Assembly (NCBI RefSeq): GCF_018294505.1
Contig: NC_057807.1
Location: 168,688,685 to 168,752,684 of the forward strand
Direction: 5' to 3'
Length of the DNA: 64,000 bases
From: Triticum aestivum
Taxonomy: Eukaryota; Streptophyta; Magnoliopsida; Poales; Poaceae
Positions 1 through 11,700 of this stretch are shown piece after piece; within the stretch, counting starts at the first letter, position 1, and each line of letters opens with the position of its first letter. The position numbers were made by a program, and so were the translations under genes. Under the pieces are notes generated by a model. That model worked only from the letters and a program-made list of their open reading frames with translations. It was not told the DNA's origin and searched no databases.

Positions 1-689
1 CCTCGCAAACATGACCGGATTGACCGTCTTCCTCGTCCGCGGCCGCCGAAGCACCGTCGTAATTCGCAGCCCCTGTCCTGCTAAACCACAAATCAATGTC
101 TCAGTCGTGTTCGTGGTGCCCCTAAGATGTCGCCCAGCCCCCTAAACCACTGGATCCATGGCCGCCTTCTCGAGTCTGTCGAGCACCGCCGGAGGCCGCC
201 GCCTAGCTCGTCGCTGCAGTCGCGAGAGAGGGAGGGAGAGGAAGGGAGGGAGGGAGAGGGAGAATGGAATGGAGGGAGTGCTGCCGCGCGTGGGGAGCTG
301 GTGCCGACGGCGCACAATCCGGCGTGTCGGCGCTCGCCGGAGGTGAGACAGAGAGGTCGTGAGGTAGGGGAGAGAGGTGGGAGGGATTTTTTATTTATCT
401 ATTTTTTGGGGCCCACATGTAAGTGTGTGAGAGAGAGGGTGAGAGGGAGAGTTTTTCCTTTTTATTTTTTTCTGACTGGGTCCCACATGTAAGTGGCACA
501 TGGAGGCAAGGGCAAAATGTCCAACAAACGCCCCGTAGACGGTCAAACCCCTTTGACCGGACGGAAACGGAACAGAAGGGCATTTCTGTAAGGGCACCTA
601 ACGGCGGAGGGACATTTTTGAGCAGGCTTTTGAATTAGGGGCAAATGTGAGTAGTGGGTTCAAGTTAGGGACACAGATGTAAAAGACCC
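1..689. mobile_element. Right-hand part of a Mutator-like element (MULE)
   Basis: The stretch ends at 689 with a terminal inverted repeat whose complement starts GGGTCTTTTACATCTGTG. It matches both ends of the complete MULE at 54055-55355 for roughly 200 bp. The match includes the TTAGGGACA block, the C-rich segment and a hairpin motif of the form GGTCAAA..TTTGACC. Inside the repeat (about 1-400) the DNA is GC-rich and unlike the interior of the 54-kb copy, so it may be different captured sequence. The 9 bp after the end (690-698, AAAATAAAA) would be one copy of the target duplication; the other copy is outside the window. The element lies in the last visible intron of SEC24. No transposase reading frame is visible. 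Confidence 0.8.
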
Positions 690-2330
690 AAAATAAAATC
701 ATATGTCAATACTGTTTGGCTACTTCTAGATACTTCTACTCTAGTCTAGTATTTCTTTTCTCAACCCTATCTACTGTTTTCTAGTCTTCCAGCTATGAGT
801 AGCTATGAGTGGAATGGTGAATCTTAGCCTTAGGTAACGTTTTCTATAGTGTTCTAGCCATTAGTAGAAGTGAGATGTGAAGGCTTCCAAAAGCCCTATA
901 AATAGAGGTCCCCACCTCTATTTGTAACCAGACTATGTACCCCCACTACCTATAATAGAACTTGGTGTTCTTATCTAAGATCTTGGAGTAGATCTTGTTG
1001 TCAGGTACTAGTGGGAGAAGATAAGGGAGAAGATTGGAGGGCTAGGATGAGAAGAAGACCTGATCTATGGCTATCTCTGTTTCCCCTTTTTCCTGCTTTT
1101 TCCTTTATTTTACTTTCAAGTTAAGCCACTGTAATTCCCTAGCCTATATAAGGCCTTGTAACCTAAGAGAGGGGTATCAATCAACTATTCAGCCAAATAT
1201 TGGTTATTAACTTATTATCAATACAGCAATACCTTTACATACATGCACCATATACACAAGTTCCTCACTGTTCTTGGTGATTTAATACTTTTCCCCATTT
1301 TCTTGTTCTTGATCCACCTCAAATCCATGGCTGATCCATCCGGGATCTGACACTTGTGCCCTAGGAGTTTTGGATTGAACTCCTGCTGCCACATTGGCCT
1401 ATTTCTGCCTCTAGAGTGATATCTAGCCCCGCACGTTTAAGTAGTTCCTTCAACACTTGTGTTGTACACTTCGTACAGCAAGGTGGAGTTGTTCCTCCAC
1501 AACCTTGCGCTGCTTCATGTTAACTGTCAAGTCATGTGTTAGCCACATGATTTGGCTAGTTTTACATGCTTATCCATCCTTGGAATTAATTCTAGTCTAG
1601 CAATTGCATGCACGCAACGTTCATGGATTGCAGCATGTGTGTTAGCTGGAGGGTACTAATTTGTCGGTGGTTGCATGTGGCTAGAAACACAGTGTGTCCA
1701 TGTTGAGGCTATTAAATAGTGCATGCCCCATGCTTGAGTTGGTCACCGTCAGGTAGATGGTGCAATGTCGCCACGAGAGGACCTAAAGATGTGGGTGATC
1801 TGCATCGGTGATTCTAAGGGAACAAGATTAAGAGGGTGATTATGTTAGACTTGGTAAAGGAAGAAGGTACAGGGCACTTGAGGATTTGCTACTGCATTGT
1901 TCCAGGACCAACAAATCAGTGAGATAATCGGCAGCACATCCTCAGAAGACGGCACTTGAAGTTGCAAAACATCAATCCCCCATAACCAGAAAGTTTACTG
2001 CCAGTTTCTGGTCAGATCTATATGACTGTCTGAATTTCTTGAGTTTGCAACTGACATAAGTTACCATATAATCATCCAAAGCAGTAACTAATTCACACAG
2101 CTAATCATCTAATGTGATTTATAGGTTATAGCTAAAAAATAAGGAAATTGTGTGGCAAAACTGTAACCATGACAAATTCAGTTTGGCAAGGATGATAGGT
2201 GCCGGAAGAAGACTTGTGCTAAATGATAAACCAGCAGCAAATGATATTATGGAATCTAAGCAGAAGTTAATGCATTGAGCTCATATTATGTGTATATGCT
2301 AAATGTATAGAAAATAACATGTAAACTTAC
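690..2330 (-). other. Visible part of SEC24 intron 7; no exon seen
   Basis: This 1.6-kb stretch lies between exon 7 of SEC24 (donor at 2330) and the MULE end at 689. I could not find the next SEC24 exon here on the minus strand. At 890-1250 two plus-strand TATA-like blocks (CCTATAAATAGAGG near 898 and CCTATATAAGG near 1143) precede CT-rich sequence, which looks like an old LTR or promoter fragment. I found no matching second LTR or target duplication, so this is not assigned. Confidence 0.4.
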
Positions 2331-3101
2331 AGGGAGATCAGAAAGAGACTGGGATATTGCACTGCAAGCCGCAGCAGTTGCACCAGTCTGTATGGCATTC
2401 ATGGAGACATCAACAAGGAAGAAATAGACAGCTGGCATTGGTTCCCGGACCTGAAATGAATGAAGTAATTATCGTTACCATGGTACGAAATGGCAAAACT
2501 AAAATATGAAGAAAAAAGAGCAGATATGGTGCAAAATACAATACTCCCTCCGTTCCAAAATAGATGACTCAACTTTGTACTAACTTTAATACAAAGTTAG
2601 TACAAAGTTGGGTCATCTATTTTGGAACGGAGTACAAGTTATCCTGGTTACATGCTGATCAATCAAATAAAACCAAATCGTTAATACAAACGGTAAGGCC
2701 GCAAGATATAACTACCAGTCCTCTAAAAACACGGATACGTGCTGGATACAGCGCATCCATATTGGATACCGCATCTGACAAGGATTCGTCTCTGATGTGT
2801 GGCTGATACATGATTGATACCTCCCCTGATACGGCCCAGCCCAGTAAGACTCAACCCTAATACGATGTGGTGCTCCCTCTCCTCTTCCTCTCCAGTAGAG
2901 TAGCTCCCTATGGTCCTGTAGATCTCTCGACCAATATTGAACTTTTATGTTTGCTAACTTGCTGTTGCTGTTTGGCTGTTTGTTCTTGGCTTTTGTTGGA
3001 ATAATGGACAAGAAGATAGAAGAGAATGGACTGCACTGACTAAATACATGCTAAATGGCTCGATGACTAATTGATAACATATTATTATTATTATTATTAT
3101 T

Positions 3102-3144
<43 letters not shown>

Positions 3145-6100
3145 TAGTCAAATGTATCCCCGTCTCAGCGCTTTTCAAAAGTGACGTATTTATGTATCCC
3201 TATCCCCCCTATACTGAGAGTGCAATTTAGCTAGTACTACGCTACAGTTGACAAATCTTGCTAAGATGAAGTTACAAAAAGGCTCAACAAGGCATGGGCA
3301 TACCAGAAATTCCTTGGTGGCGATGAATTCAACTGTTCCTCTACATAACTCAGGCCTGTCATCAGCATCACGTCGCCTACCATCAGGCCCTAAGTTGCAC
3401 AAGTACTCCCTTGGAGTATCATTGCTAAATCCTGCAAAATCAGTGTGCATTGTTTAATGGGAAGTAGCTTTAGTTGCATAATTTAACAACATTTTATGAA
3501 AATAGTATAGAGCTACGAGACAAAAAAGAGGGAAAACCCTGACACAGAAGAAGTGAACATTAATAGTGCCGTCTTCTCAAGGAAGAGAATGAGATAGCAT
3601 CAGACTTTTAATGATAATTTAATTTCATATGAACATGGTTTACTGGCAAAGGATGAAAATATTTCTAGTGGCAGCTTGAAATGATAGGGAAGCTGAACTG
3701 CGCGTTCAACTAGCAAGCCTTAGTCCCTTACCACATAAGTTACAGATGAAAATTTTCCCTTGATCAACGAATCTCATGAATGCATTTATGTACGCTTTGC
3801 AGCGAGAACACCTGATAGGGCCCATCTCCTCAAAATCCACGAGCTACAATAAGAAGCTGGGTCAAGTTCAAAGCAAAATGAACAAGATTTCCTAATCAAA
3901 ACAGATCTATCATTAGGTGCTTTGGAGCTGTCTGTCCAGGCAATCAGGAAATGAAAGGGAGCAAAACTATTGCTACAGAAAATATCTGTATACAGTGCTT
4001 TCTGCTATCGCTACAGCGTTCTTACTAGGTATGTGCCCAGAATTTAAGTCATCCAAGTTGTTCATTGGGGGGGGGGGGGGGGGGGGGTCTTATTTGGACG
4101 GTGAGAGACTGGGTGTACCCAGTTTATGTTGGACAAACAGCTTCTATGGGCTCGGACTGGTTTACATGTATGATGCACCTTTGCTCACAGAAAAAGGCAT
4201 CTAGGGGCGGGTTGCTTCCTATCAAACTGCAGGTCCGGCCCATTTTTTGCAGGTAGGGGTGTGACGCCGTCTATTCTCACCAAAGCTTCACCAGGGAAGC
4301 GGGAGAGCAGGCCTAGGCAGAGAAAGGTGTTGTTTAGAGATGATGGAGGGAACAAGACAAGTTGAGACTGAGGAATCAAGTGGACAATTAGCCCTTGGAT
4401 GGTTGATCAAGCAAGAACCCTTTATGCCTGCCTTATGCCACCCCAGGAACGGTTTAGGTGGTTAGGAAATAATGTGTTGTGAGCTCCCTTAAAATTGGCC
4501 ACTGGAAGGAAGCCATCTTCCCTCAAAGACATCGACTGCGATAAGATTCAAGACCAAGATTTTGTGGAGAATGAAAAGAATCAAAGGAGAGGAACTGAGG
4601 AAGTCAATATAGCGAGGCATGAATGGGCAGCAGTTGACATAAGGGCCCACCCTACAGCGCGGTGCTTGCAGGTGGGAGAGGAATGGGGGCAGGCGCAAAC
4701 ATCTATAGTAGAGAACATTAAGCTAGTTTAAAGCATTCCACACAGTGTTCGTCGTATCAAAGTGATATGCTGTTCCCAGAAGACAAGTGCAGTAGCAGAA
4801 TCCTAGCGTCAATCACTTGGGCAGGGTATACAGACAATCACATGGAGAGCGCACGAAATCCTGCTAATTGCAATTACCTGCTCACCTTTTGGTAAATGTG
4901 CCAACATATAGAATAAAAGATGACTGAAGAATCGGCACATCAGCAAGGTGTGGTATTTAGAACCAAAAGATTCCATTGAAATCAACTTTTAGGTACTACA
5001 CAATTAGATGGTTGTGAGTATCTAAAAGTTGATGGCAGTAAATAATTTCACACAATGACACTCATAATTCCAAACCTAGCAAATATTCCTAATGTGTAAC
5101 AGCATAGATCAGTATAACTGTCACCAGTGGAGATTAATTGCTCTTGGGTTACTTTAAGCGCCAAAACTGAGAAACACCTGGATAGCCTCCTCAGAAGGAT
5201 GGGGAAGAGCAAAAGGTTGCACCATTATAGCCAATGGCATTCCTGATGTTGTCAAGAGATCACCTGTACATGGTATCTAACAGGATAGGGAAACGGAGCA
5301 GTTTAGAAAGGAAACTTATGATGGCCAAAGAAGAAAACAGAATATTGATCAAATCGAACCTGATTCATGGTGCACCGCATCAAACGGGGACTGCAATTGC
5401 CGGTGTCCTTCACAATAAATTCACTTGATGCAGCCTACAATCAGCAGCAATGCTGTTAGATGAAATTAACAAGTATAGTCTAGTGAGAAACGTCTGGAAT
5501 CAGCGTTGTCAGAGTAGACGCATATATTTCTAATTACAGATACACATACCGGCGGAACAGCTGCTTGGCCAGCTTGCCGAGTCTCAAAAATGACAACTGA
5601 CGTCTCGGTAATAGGACGTGGAATCTGATTAGGGTCAATTTTGGATGGGGTAGAGACCTGGGCTCCAGCATGGGGAGAGTATGGCATGGTGGGTGTGGAT
5701 GGCATCCCTTGCCCTAGTGCATTAGGCGGCATGACACCAGGCATGCCAGGCATTCTCACGGTTCCCTAGAAGTTGAAGAAGATCAGCTTAAGGCCATAAA
5801 TATCAAGCTCTGACAATATAAAATTCAAGCATAGCATCCACAAAACAAAGATAAAAGAAAGACAATATATCTCTTACCATCACACCAGTAAGGATCGATC
5901 ATGTAAACAGAACACCTAAAGGGCACAAATTAGGCTCCATGCATCATAATAACTTAACTATGTAAGGTCTGAGGTATTCCATCAAGAAACTACAATAGAA
6001 GAGAAATACATTTTTTTTTCATGAAAATTGTGATGATCAATTATCTAGGTGAATAATCAGCTACCTCCTAAAATATCCAAACATGAGAAAACCCTGACTT

Positions 6101-7375
6101 ACACATGCCATCTTAGTCAATACTTCACTGGGAATAGTCTAGAACATCCATGCGCATGTATGTTTCAATTGTTTTCAAACAAAGTTGAACCATAAACCAT
6201 TACTTTCCAGAAGACACATTTGAGAAAACAAACTATAACATCCTTAGAACATGTCACCTTGATAGAACAATCATTACGATTCAATATTGAACCCAACAAT
6301 CTATAAAGGTATATGTGAAACACTAAAAATAATAATGCTTCACCAAGGCATGCCAAATCACACACACGACAAGAATAGTGAGCTTCTTATCAGCCTCTAG
6401 AGCATAGTTCTGCAGACATATCATAGATAAGGGGGAAAAGGAAGCATCCTTGCTACCAAGGTCAAGCTCAATTCTGATAATTTTGGACATTGGTTATTTT
6501 GAATCATGTGCAACAAACAGTTCAGGTGCTACAACTGCCCAGTCTTAGTTCCAAATTTATTTACTCGCTAAAATCTCTTCCATTTCAAACACTTTTTCAA
6601 ACTTAATAAGAACACTCACTGGTCGTGTCTGCCCTTGCCACCCTGGAGGCCCAAATGCTGGTGCATTAGCCCCAGGAACCCCCGTGAACGGTGGTGGCTG
6701 AGATGCAGGTGCGGTCTGAGCCCCAAATAGCGGAGTCTGCAATCCTGGTTTCTCCCCGCCAAACTGCGGAGGCCCACCATAAGGACCCTGCTGCGAGGAT
6801 GCCCGTGCAGCCCCAAACGGGGGGATCGACCCACCAGAGTAGGCAGATCGAGACACTGCCCCAGATAGCCCGCTAAACTGTGGTGGCTGAGCTGCTGAAT
6901 ACGGGGGGGCACCCAATGGAGCAGATTGGGCTGTTGCTACAGGAGAGACACCGAAAGGGGCAGGCTGCGACACCGCAGCAGGTGGCCCACCGAACGGAAG
7001 AGGCTGGGATGCCGCGGGCGGACCTCTAAATGGCGCTCGTTGCACCTGCGCCGGCAGCACGGGCGGCGGGCCATTGAAGGGAGGCCTCTGCGGCTGTAAC
7101 GACTGCGCCGCGGGTGGAGCGCCAAAGGGAGGAGACTGCTGGACCGACGGCGCTGGGCGGGCGAAGAGCGAGCCCGGCGGCGACGGACTGCCAGGGAACG
7201 GGAGGGCGCCAGGAGGGGGTGCCTGCGGACCTCGGATCGACGACGGCGCGGGGCCATCCCCTTGCGGCGGCCCGACGGAAGCAAATGGCGGGGGAGCGCG
7301 GGAGATCTGGAGGTTAGAGAAGGAAGCCGAAAGAGTGGAGGAGGGAGAGGGACCGCCCGGTCGCCGCCTCGACAT
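2331..7375 (-). CDS. SEC24: SEC24-type COPII coat protein, exons 1-7 (3' part beyond the window)
   Basis: SEC24 is the cargo-binding adaptor of the COPII coat that buds vesicles from the endoplasmic reticulum. Seven minus-strand exons with GT-AG borders join in phase: 6620-7375, 5550-5765, 5360-5434, 5178-5276, 3732-3843, 3304-3431 and 2331-2450, about 502 codons. Residues 1-320 are a Pro/Gly/Gln/Ala-rich disordered region with repeated PPFG-like units. Then come KIDPNQIPRP, the SEC23/24 zinc finger (CSRC at 394-397 and CNLC at 416-419), RPELCRGTVEF, and the start of the trunk domain with YFFLVDVSMNAIQTG. The order and sequence fit the plant SEC24B/CEF branch better than SEC24A. The ATG at 7375 opens MSRRRPGG; GC-rich sequence lies upstream. 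No stop or frameshift is seen in these exons. About half the protein should follow beyond base 1. Introns carry a Stowaway, a microsatellite and the MULE. Confidence 0.9.
2544..2632. mobile_element. Stowaway-type MITE (Tc1/Mariner) in SEC24 intron 6
   Basis: An 89-bp near-perfect palindrome begins CTCCCTCCGTTCC and ends with its complement GGAACGGAG, flanked by TA on both sides (2542-2543 and 2633-2634). These are the terminal repeat and target duplication typical of Triticeae Stowaway elements. It has no coding capacity. It lies between exons 6 and 7 of SEC24, away from the splice sites. Confidence 0.95.
3081..3141. repeat. Compound (ATT)n-(ATC)n microsatellite
   Basis: About ten ATT units run directly into about ten ATC units in SEC24 intron 6. 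The change from TTA to TCA phase without interruption suggests one array grew from a point change in the other. It is a likely length-polymorphic marker. Confidence 0.95.
4067..4087. repeat. 21-base poly(G) run in SEC24 intron 4
   Basis: Twenty-one consecutive G on the plus strand lie inside the 1.3-kb intron between exons 4 and 5. In the transcript it would be poly(C). The exact length is unreliable in most sequencing data. Confidence 0.9.
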
Positions 7376-7457
7376 GGAGGCGGCGACGACAGGAATCGAT
7401 AGGAAGATCGGGATCTGAGGTGAAGAGGCGGGGCAGGAGAGAGAAAGGAGCGTTTTA

Positions 7458-7779
7458 GGGTGCGTTTGGTTGTAAGGGCGGTCATGAATGGGTTAGGATC
7501 GTTCAGAAAATAGACATGTTTGGTTATAAAGCACATAAATGGTTCGAGCCAAAAAAAGAGAATATGCCATGAAGATGCTGAACCGTTCCACCCAACCAAA
7601 TCGGTCGAATCAAATGGCCACCCTTTGCATGCATGACTATGTGAGCATGACTGGTGGTCCCGTCCTAAATAATTAGCTCATCACTTATATTCAGCCAAAC
7701 ACATGAATTGAATGGTTCAATCCCAAAAAAGTTGAACGGTCCCAACCCATTCATACGACACCTTCAACCAAACGCATAC
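7458..7779. mobile_element. Small TIR element (MITE-like) just upstream of SEC24
   Basis: The 322-bp stretch starts GGGTGCGTTTGGTTG (7458) and ends CAACCAAACGCATAC (7779), an inverted repeat matching at 13 of 15 bases. The inside is AT-rich and non-coding. No clean target duplication is visible, so the superfamily (hAT or Harbinger) is not decided. It starts 82 bp upstream of the SEC24 ATG, so it lies in or next to the 5' UTR and promoter. Confidence 0.65.
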
Positions 7780-7991
7780 TATGTCGAAGTGATCCAGGAA
7801 GCGTTTCCCGAGGGTACGTATCGCATCACCTGCCTATATCCACGTAATTCCCCGACAGAAATGATTATCGAAAAATTACCGACAGAAATCTTACGCGCCC
7901 TTTCACGTACGATGAAATCTTCTTTGCCGGTTATCAAAAAACAAAAACCTTCTTTACCATCCTACTATCAGAGCGCTACATGCAGCGAAGG

Positions 7992-8005
7992 AATTGTGGA
8001 AGCGC
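7992..8005. repeat. Left target-site duplication of the LINE
   Basis: AATTGTGGAAGCGC is repeated exactly at 12886-12899 just after the poly(A) of the LINE. The first two A may belong to the tail, leaving at least 12 bp of certain duplication. The pair fixes both ends of the insertion. Confidence 0.93.
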
Positions 8006-8755
8006 ATTGCAGCTATGGTTGGAGAAGTCATAACCCTTGATGCGGATGAAAGAGGGTTTGCTTTTGGTGACTGCTTGAGGTTCAGGGCATGGATCCGGGT
8101 GGATGAACCTTTAATGCGTTGGGTGCAATTGGAGAAAGCAAAGACAAAAGTAACAGAGTTTTTTGACATCCAATATGAAAATTTGCCCTACTTTTGCTTC
8201 TCGTGTGGGCTGCTGGGACATGCAGAGCTGATGTGTCCTACACCTGCGGGGAGGGATGAATATGGGCGAGCACCATACCGTGAGGCCTTGAGGCATTCTC
8301 TGAATAAGAACAAGGGTCGGGGGGGAGCTCCATCCTACAAGCAAGAGGGCACCGGTTATGGGGGGAGACAGAAAGAATCAGATGCTACAGAGGAGGAGGT
8401 GGAACCAGGGTTGGAGGTCAATTCACCTCAAAAACAGACTGAAGGCAAAGTGAAGCAAACGGTCTACCAGTTCAATGCTCGGGGCAGGGGATCTAATGGT
8501 CGAGGGAACCGGGGAGGGCGAGGCCCAAACACGGTCTATCGACGAGTTGACATGGAGAACGCAAATGTACGTGGGCGGGGTAGCAACGCTCTAATGCTGC
8601 AGGACAGCGAAACAGTGCTCAAGAAGAGACAGAATGAGGAGAGCGAGTCGTCGGGCTCAAGAGATGACAGTCGCGACTCCAAGAAGAAAAAGGCAGTTGA
8701 TGGGGCTGCAAGTGTTAACGCGGAGGCTGAGAAACAGCCCCGCGGCTCGCAATGA
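8006..8755 (+). pseudogene. LINE ORF1 (nucleic-acid-binding, gag-like), 5' truncated
   Basis: About 249 codons remain open to the TGA at 8753-8755. The visible part has the tail of a DUF4283-type region (GEVITLDADERG, then a basic/aromatic stretch), a zinc knuckle CFSCGLLGHAELMC at 8189-8230, and an Arg/Gly-rich then Lys/Ser-rich tail, as in plant L1 ORF1 proteins that coat the RNA. The amino end is missing because the insertion is truncated. The open frame runs back into the target duplication only by chance. Its stop overlaps the ORF2 start (ATGA at 8752-8755). Confidence 0.85.
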
Positions 8756-11700
8756 ATTGCTTATCTTGGAACTGTCGCGGGCTTGGGTACCCGGAGACAG
8801 TTCGAGAGCTTCACGATCTAGTGAAGATGGAAGGTCCCGCCCTGGTCTTTCTGTGTGAGACAAAGATCGAGGGGAAAAGAGTTAGTGATCTTACTAGTAG
8901 GCTTGGATTTGAAGGTTGTATCCCGGTTAATAGCGCCGGTCTGAGCGGCGGCTTAGCTTTATTTTGGTCTAGAGATGTAGATGTGACCCTGAACAATTTC
9001 TCAGATCAACATATTGATGTCATGGTGAAAAACATAAGTGGAGATAATAAAATGTGGCGGTTTACGGGCTTCTACGCGAAAGCAAGAAGAAGTGAACGCG
9101 CAGAAAGTTGGAATTTGTTGCGCTGGCTCAAGGCTCAAAGCGATGCACCTTGGTTGTGTGGAGGCGATTTCAATGAGATCACACATACATCTGAATACTT
9201 TGGAGCCCATGATCGGCCAGAATGGCAAATGGATAGTTTCCGTCAGTGTCTTGACGATTGTGAGTTGCAAGACCTGGGGTACCAGGGAGTCCCTTTCACG
9301 TGGGATAACATGCAGCATGGCGACTCAAACGTGAAAGTAAGACTTGACAGGTTTCTAATGAACCCAACAATGATGTCGTGGAAATCGGCATCGGTTGTCA
9401 AGCATGTGATTAGCCCAAAATTTGATCATTGTTTGCTAGCTGTAAATTTGAAGAGGGTGGCAGAGGCCACGGACCGACATGCACGCACGTTCATGTATGA
9501 GGAAGCTTGGCAGAGGGAGGACACATATGATACCACCGTTGTACAAGGGTGGCGCCAAGGTGCGGGCCTATAGGGCTTACATGGCATAGAGGAGGCCCTT
9601 TCTACCATGCAATCCCAGCTTACAGGCTGGAAGACGAAGAACTTTGGGGATGTTAGAAGGAAGATTAAGAAAATACGTAAGGAGTATGAAACGGAAAGGT
9701 CGAACTCACTGTTTAGAGGACCGACCAGGAAGGAGAAGGATCTCTGCCGCCAGCTCTCTGAACTCTTGCACAAGGAAGAAATCATGGCCCGTCAGAGATC
9801 GAGAGCGGACTGGCTTAAGGCGGGTGACCGTAACACGGGTTTTTTCCAAGCTCGTGCTGCTGCCCGAAAGAGTAGGAATCGTATACGAAGCCTACAAGCT
9901 GCGGATGGCTCGTTATGCGAGACCAAGGAGGATATACATGCGGAGGTACAACAGTTTTATACTAGCTTGTACACGGCGCAAGAGTATACGGATGTTCAAG
10001 CAGTTCTTCACCACGTGCCACATAAAATTACAGAACCTATGAATGAACGGCTGTTGCGGCCGTTCAAGGAGGAAGAAGTGAGGACTGCAGTTTTTGCTAT
10101 GGGGCCTTCAAAGGCGCCCGGGAGAGATGGTTTTCACGCTGCTTTCTACCAGAAGCATTGGGAGTTGATAGGGCCTGATGTCACTATGGTTGTCCTAGGT
10201 TTTCTTAACGGAGGACAAATGCCGGATACAGTGAACAGCACGATTATTGTTCTTATACCAAAGGTGAGAAACCCGCAAAATATCACTCAGTATAGACCAA
10301 TATCTTTGTGTAATGTTCTCTACAAAATATGCTCGAAGGTGCTTGCTAACCGTCTGAAAGAGATCCTGGATGAGATTATTGCAGAGGAGCAAAGTGCTTT
10401 CGTTCCGGGACGGTTGATTACCGACAACGTCCTTGTGGCTTATGAGTATATACATTCGATGAAAAGGAAGAGGGGGAAGCAAGGATGGTGTGCGGTGAAG
10501 ATCGATATGATAAAGGCGTATGACCGAGTTGAATGGTCGTATTTGGAAGGGATAATGCACCAACTGGGTTTTCATGATCGATGGATTTCTCTTATTATGA
10601 GATGTGTTAACAACGTAAGCTTCCAAGTGAAGGTCAACGGTGAGTTGTTACCAGCCTTTTTACCTTCCAGAGGTTTTCGTCAAGGAGACCCGATATCTCC
10701 ATATCTGTTTCTTCTATGTGGGGAGGGTCTCTCCTCTATGCTTCTAAACTACGATGGTGGCTGGATAGATAGGGGCATCCGAGTAGGTGTTTCTGCACCT
10801 TGGATATCGCATCTCCTCTTTGCAGATGATTGCTTGATCTTCATGAAAGCTGACTCGAGGAGTGCTGCAAGGTTAAGCGAGATTTTGGAACAATACAGTG
10901 TGGGCTCAGGGCAAAGTGCAAACAAATTGAAGAGCTCGGTTTTTTTTAGCCCAAACAATGGGGCGTCCGTTAAGAGGGGGGTTAAGTCTGCCCTCCAGAT
11001 TCAGAGGGAGGCAATGTCCGAGAAATACCTTGGCCTTCCGACGGCCCCGGGGAGGATTACTGAGCAAAGTTTTGAACACATTAACGAGCGGTCAAGGTCG
11101 AAGGTGCAAGGGTGGTGTGAGAGGAAGATGTCGTGCGCCGCTAAAGAAGTCCTTCTCAAATCAGTGGTTCAAGCCTTACCGGCCTTCTCTATGAGTTGTT
11201 TCAAACTCACAAAAGGTCTATGCAAGAAACTGACGATGAATATGTCAAAATATTGGTGGGCTGGATCACTTGACAAGAAAGGAATGCACTGGCAGGCGTG
11301 GGATAAAATGTGTGTAGCGAAGTCAAAAGGAGGTCTCGGTTTCTGGGACTTTGAAACTTTCAATGATGCTATGCTGGCCAAGCAAGCTTGGAGAATTCTT
11401 GACAATCCAAACAGCTTGTGTGCCCGTGTGCTAAAGGGAAGATATTTCCCAAATGAGGGGTTCCTAACTGCGGGTTGTCCAAAGAGTGCATCTAAAACAT
11501 GGAAGGCTATAATTGTAGGGAGAGAGATGCTCAAGACGGGACTGATTCGTCGAGTTGGAGATGGTTCCACAACCGAAGTGTGGCATGACCATTGGATAGA
11601 GGGCTCGATATCCATGACTCCAATGGGCGCTCTCAAACCAAATTATATTCAGCTGGTAGCTGATTTGATTGATCCGGAGACAAACCAATGGGACGTAGAC

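Noticed and set aside
690..1320. A separate LTR retrotransposon or promoter with TATA boxes near 898 and 1143
   Set aside because: No second LTR, primer-binding site or target duplication was found, so I report it only as unassigned intron sequence.
2735..2850. Repeated GATAC/GGATAC phrases in SEC24 intron 6
   Set aside because: The phrases are short and irregular with no ends or unit length; not enough to call a repeat family.
6937..7599. Minus-strand 220-codon frame rich in Arg/Pro
   Set aside because: It overlaps SEC24 exon 1 in another frame and crosses the MITE-like element; GC-rich sequence keeps it open.
7994..8008. Apparent start of LINE ORF1 at a TTG codon at 7994
   Set aside because: The codons before 8006 belong to the target-site duplication, not to the LINE; the true ORF1 start is missing.
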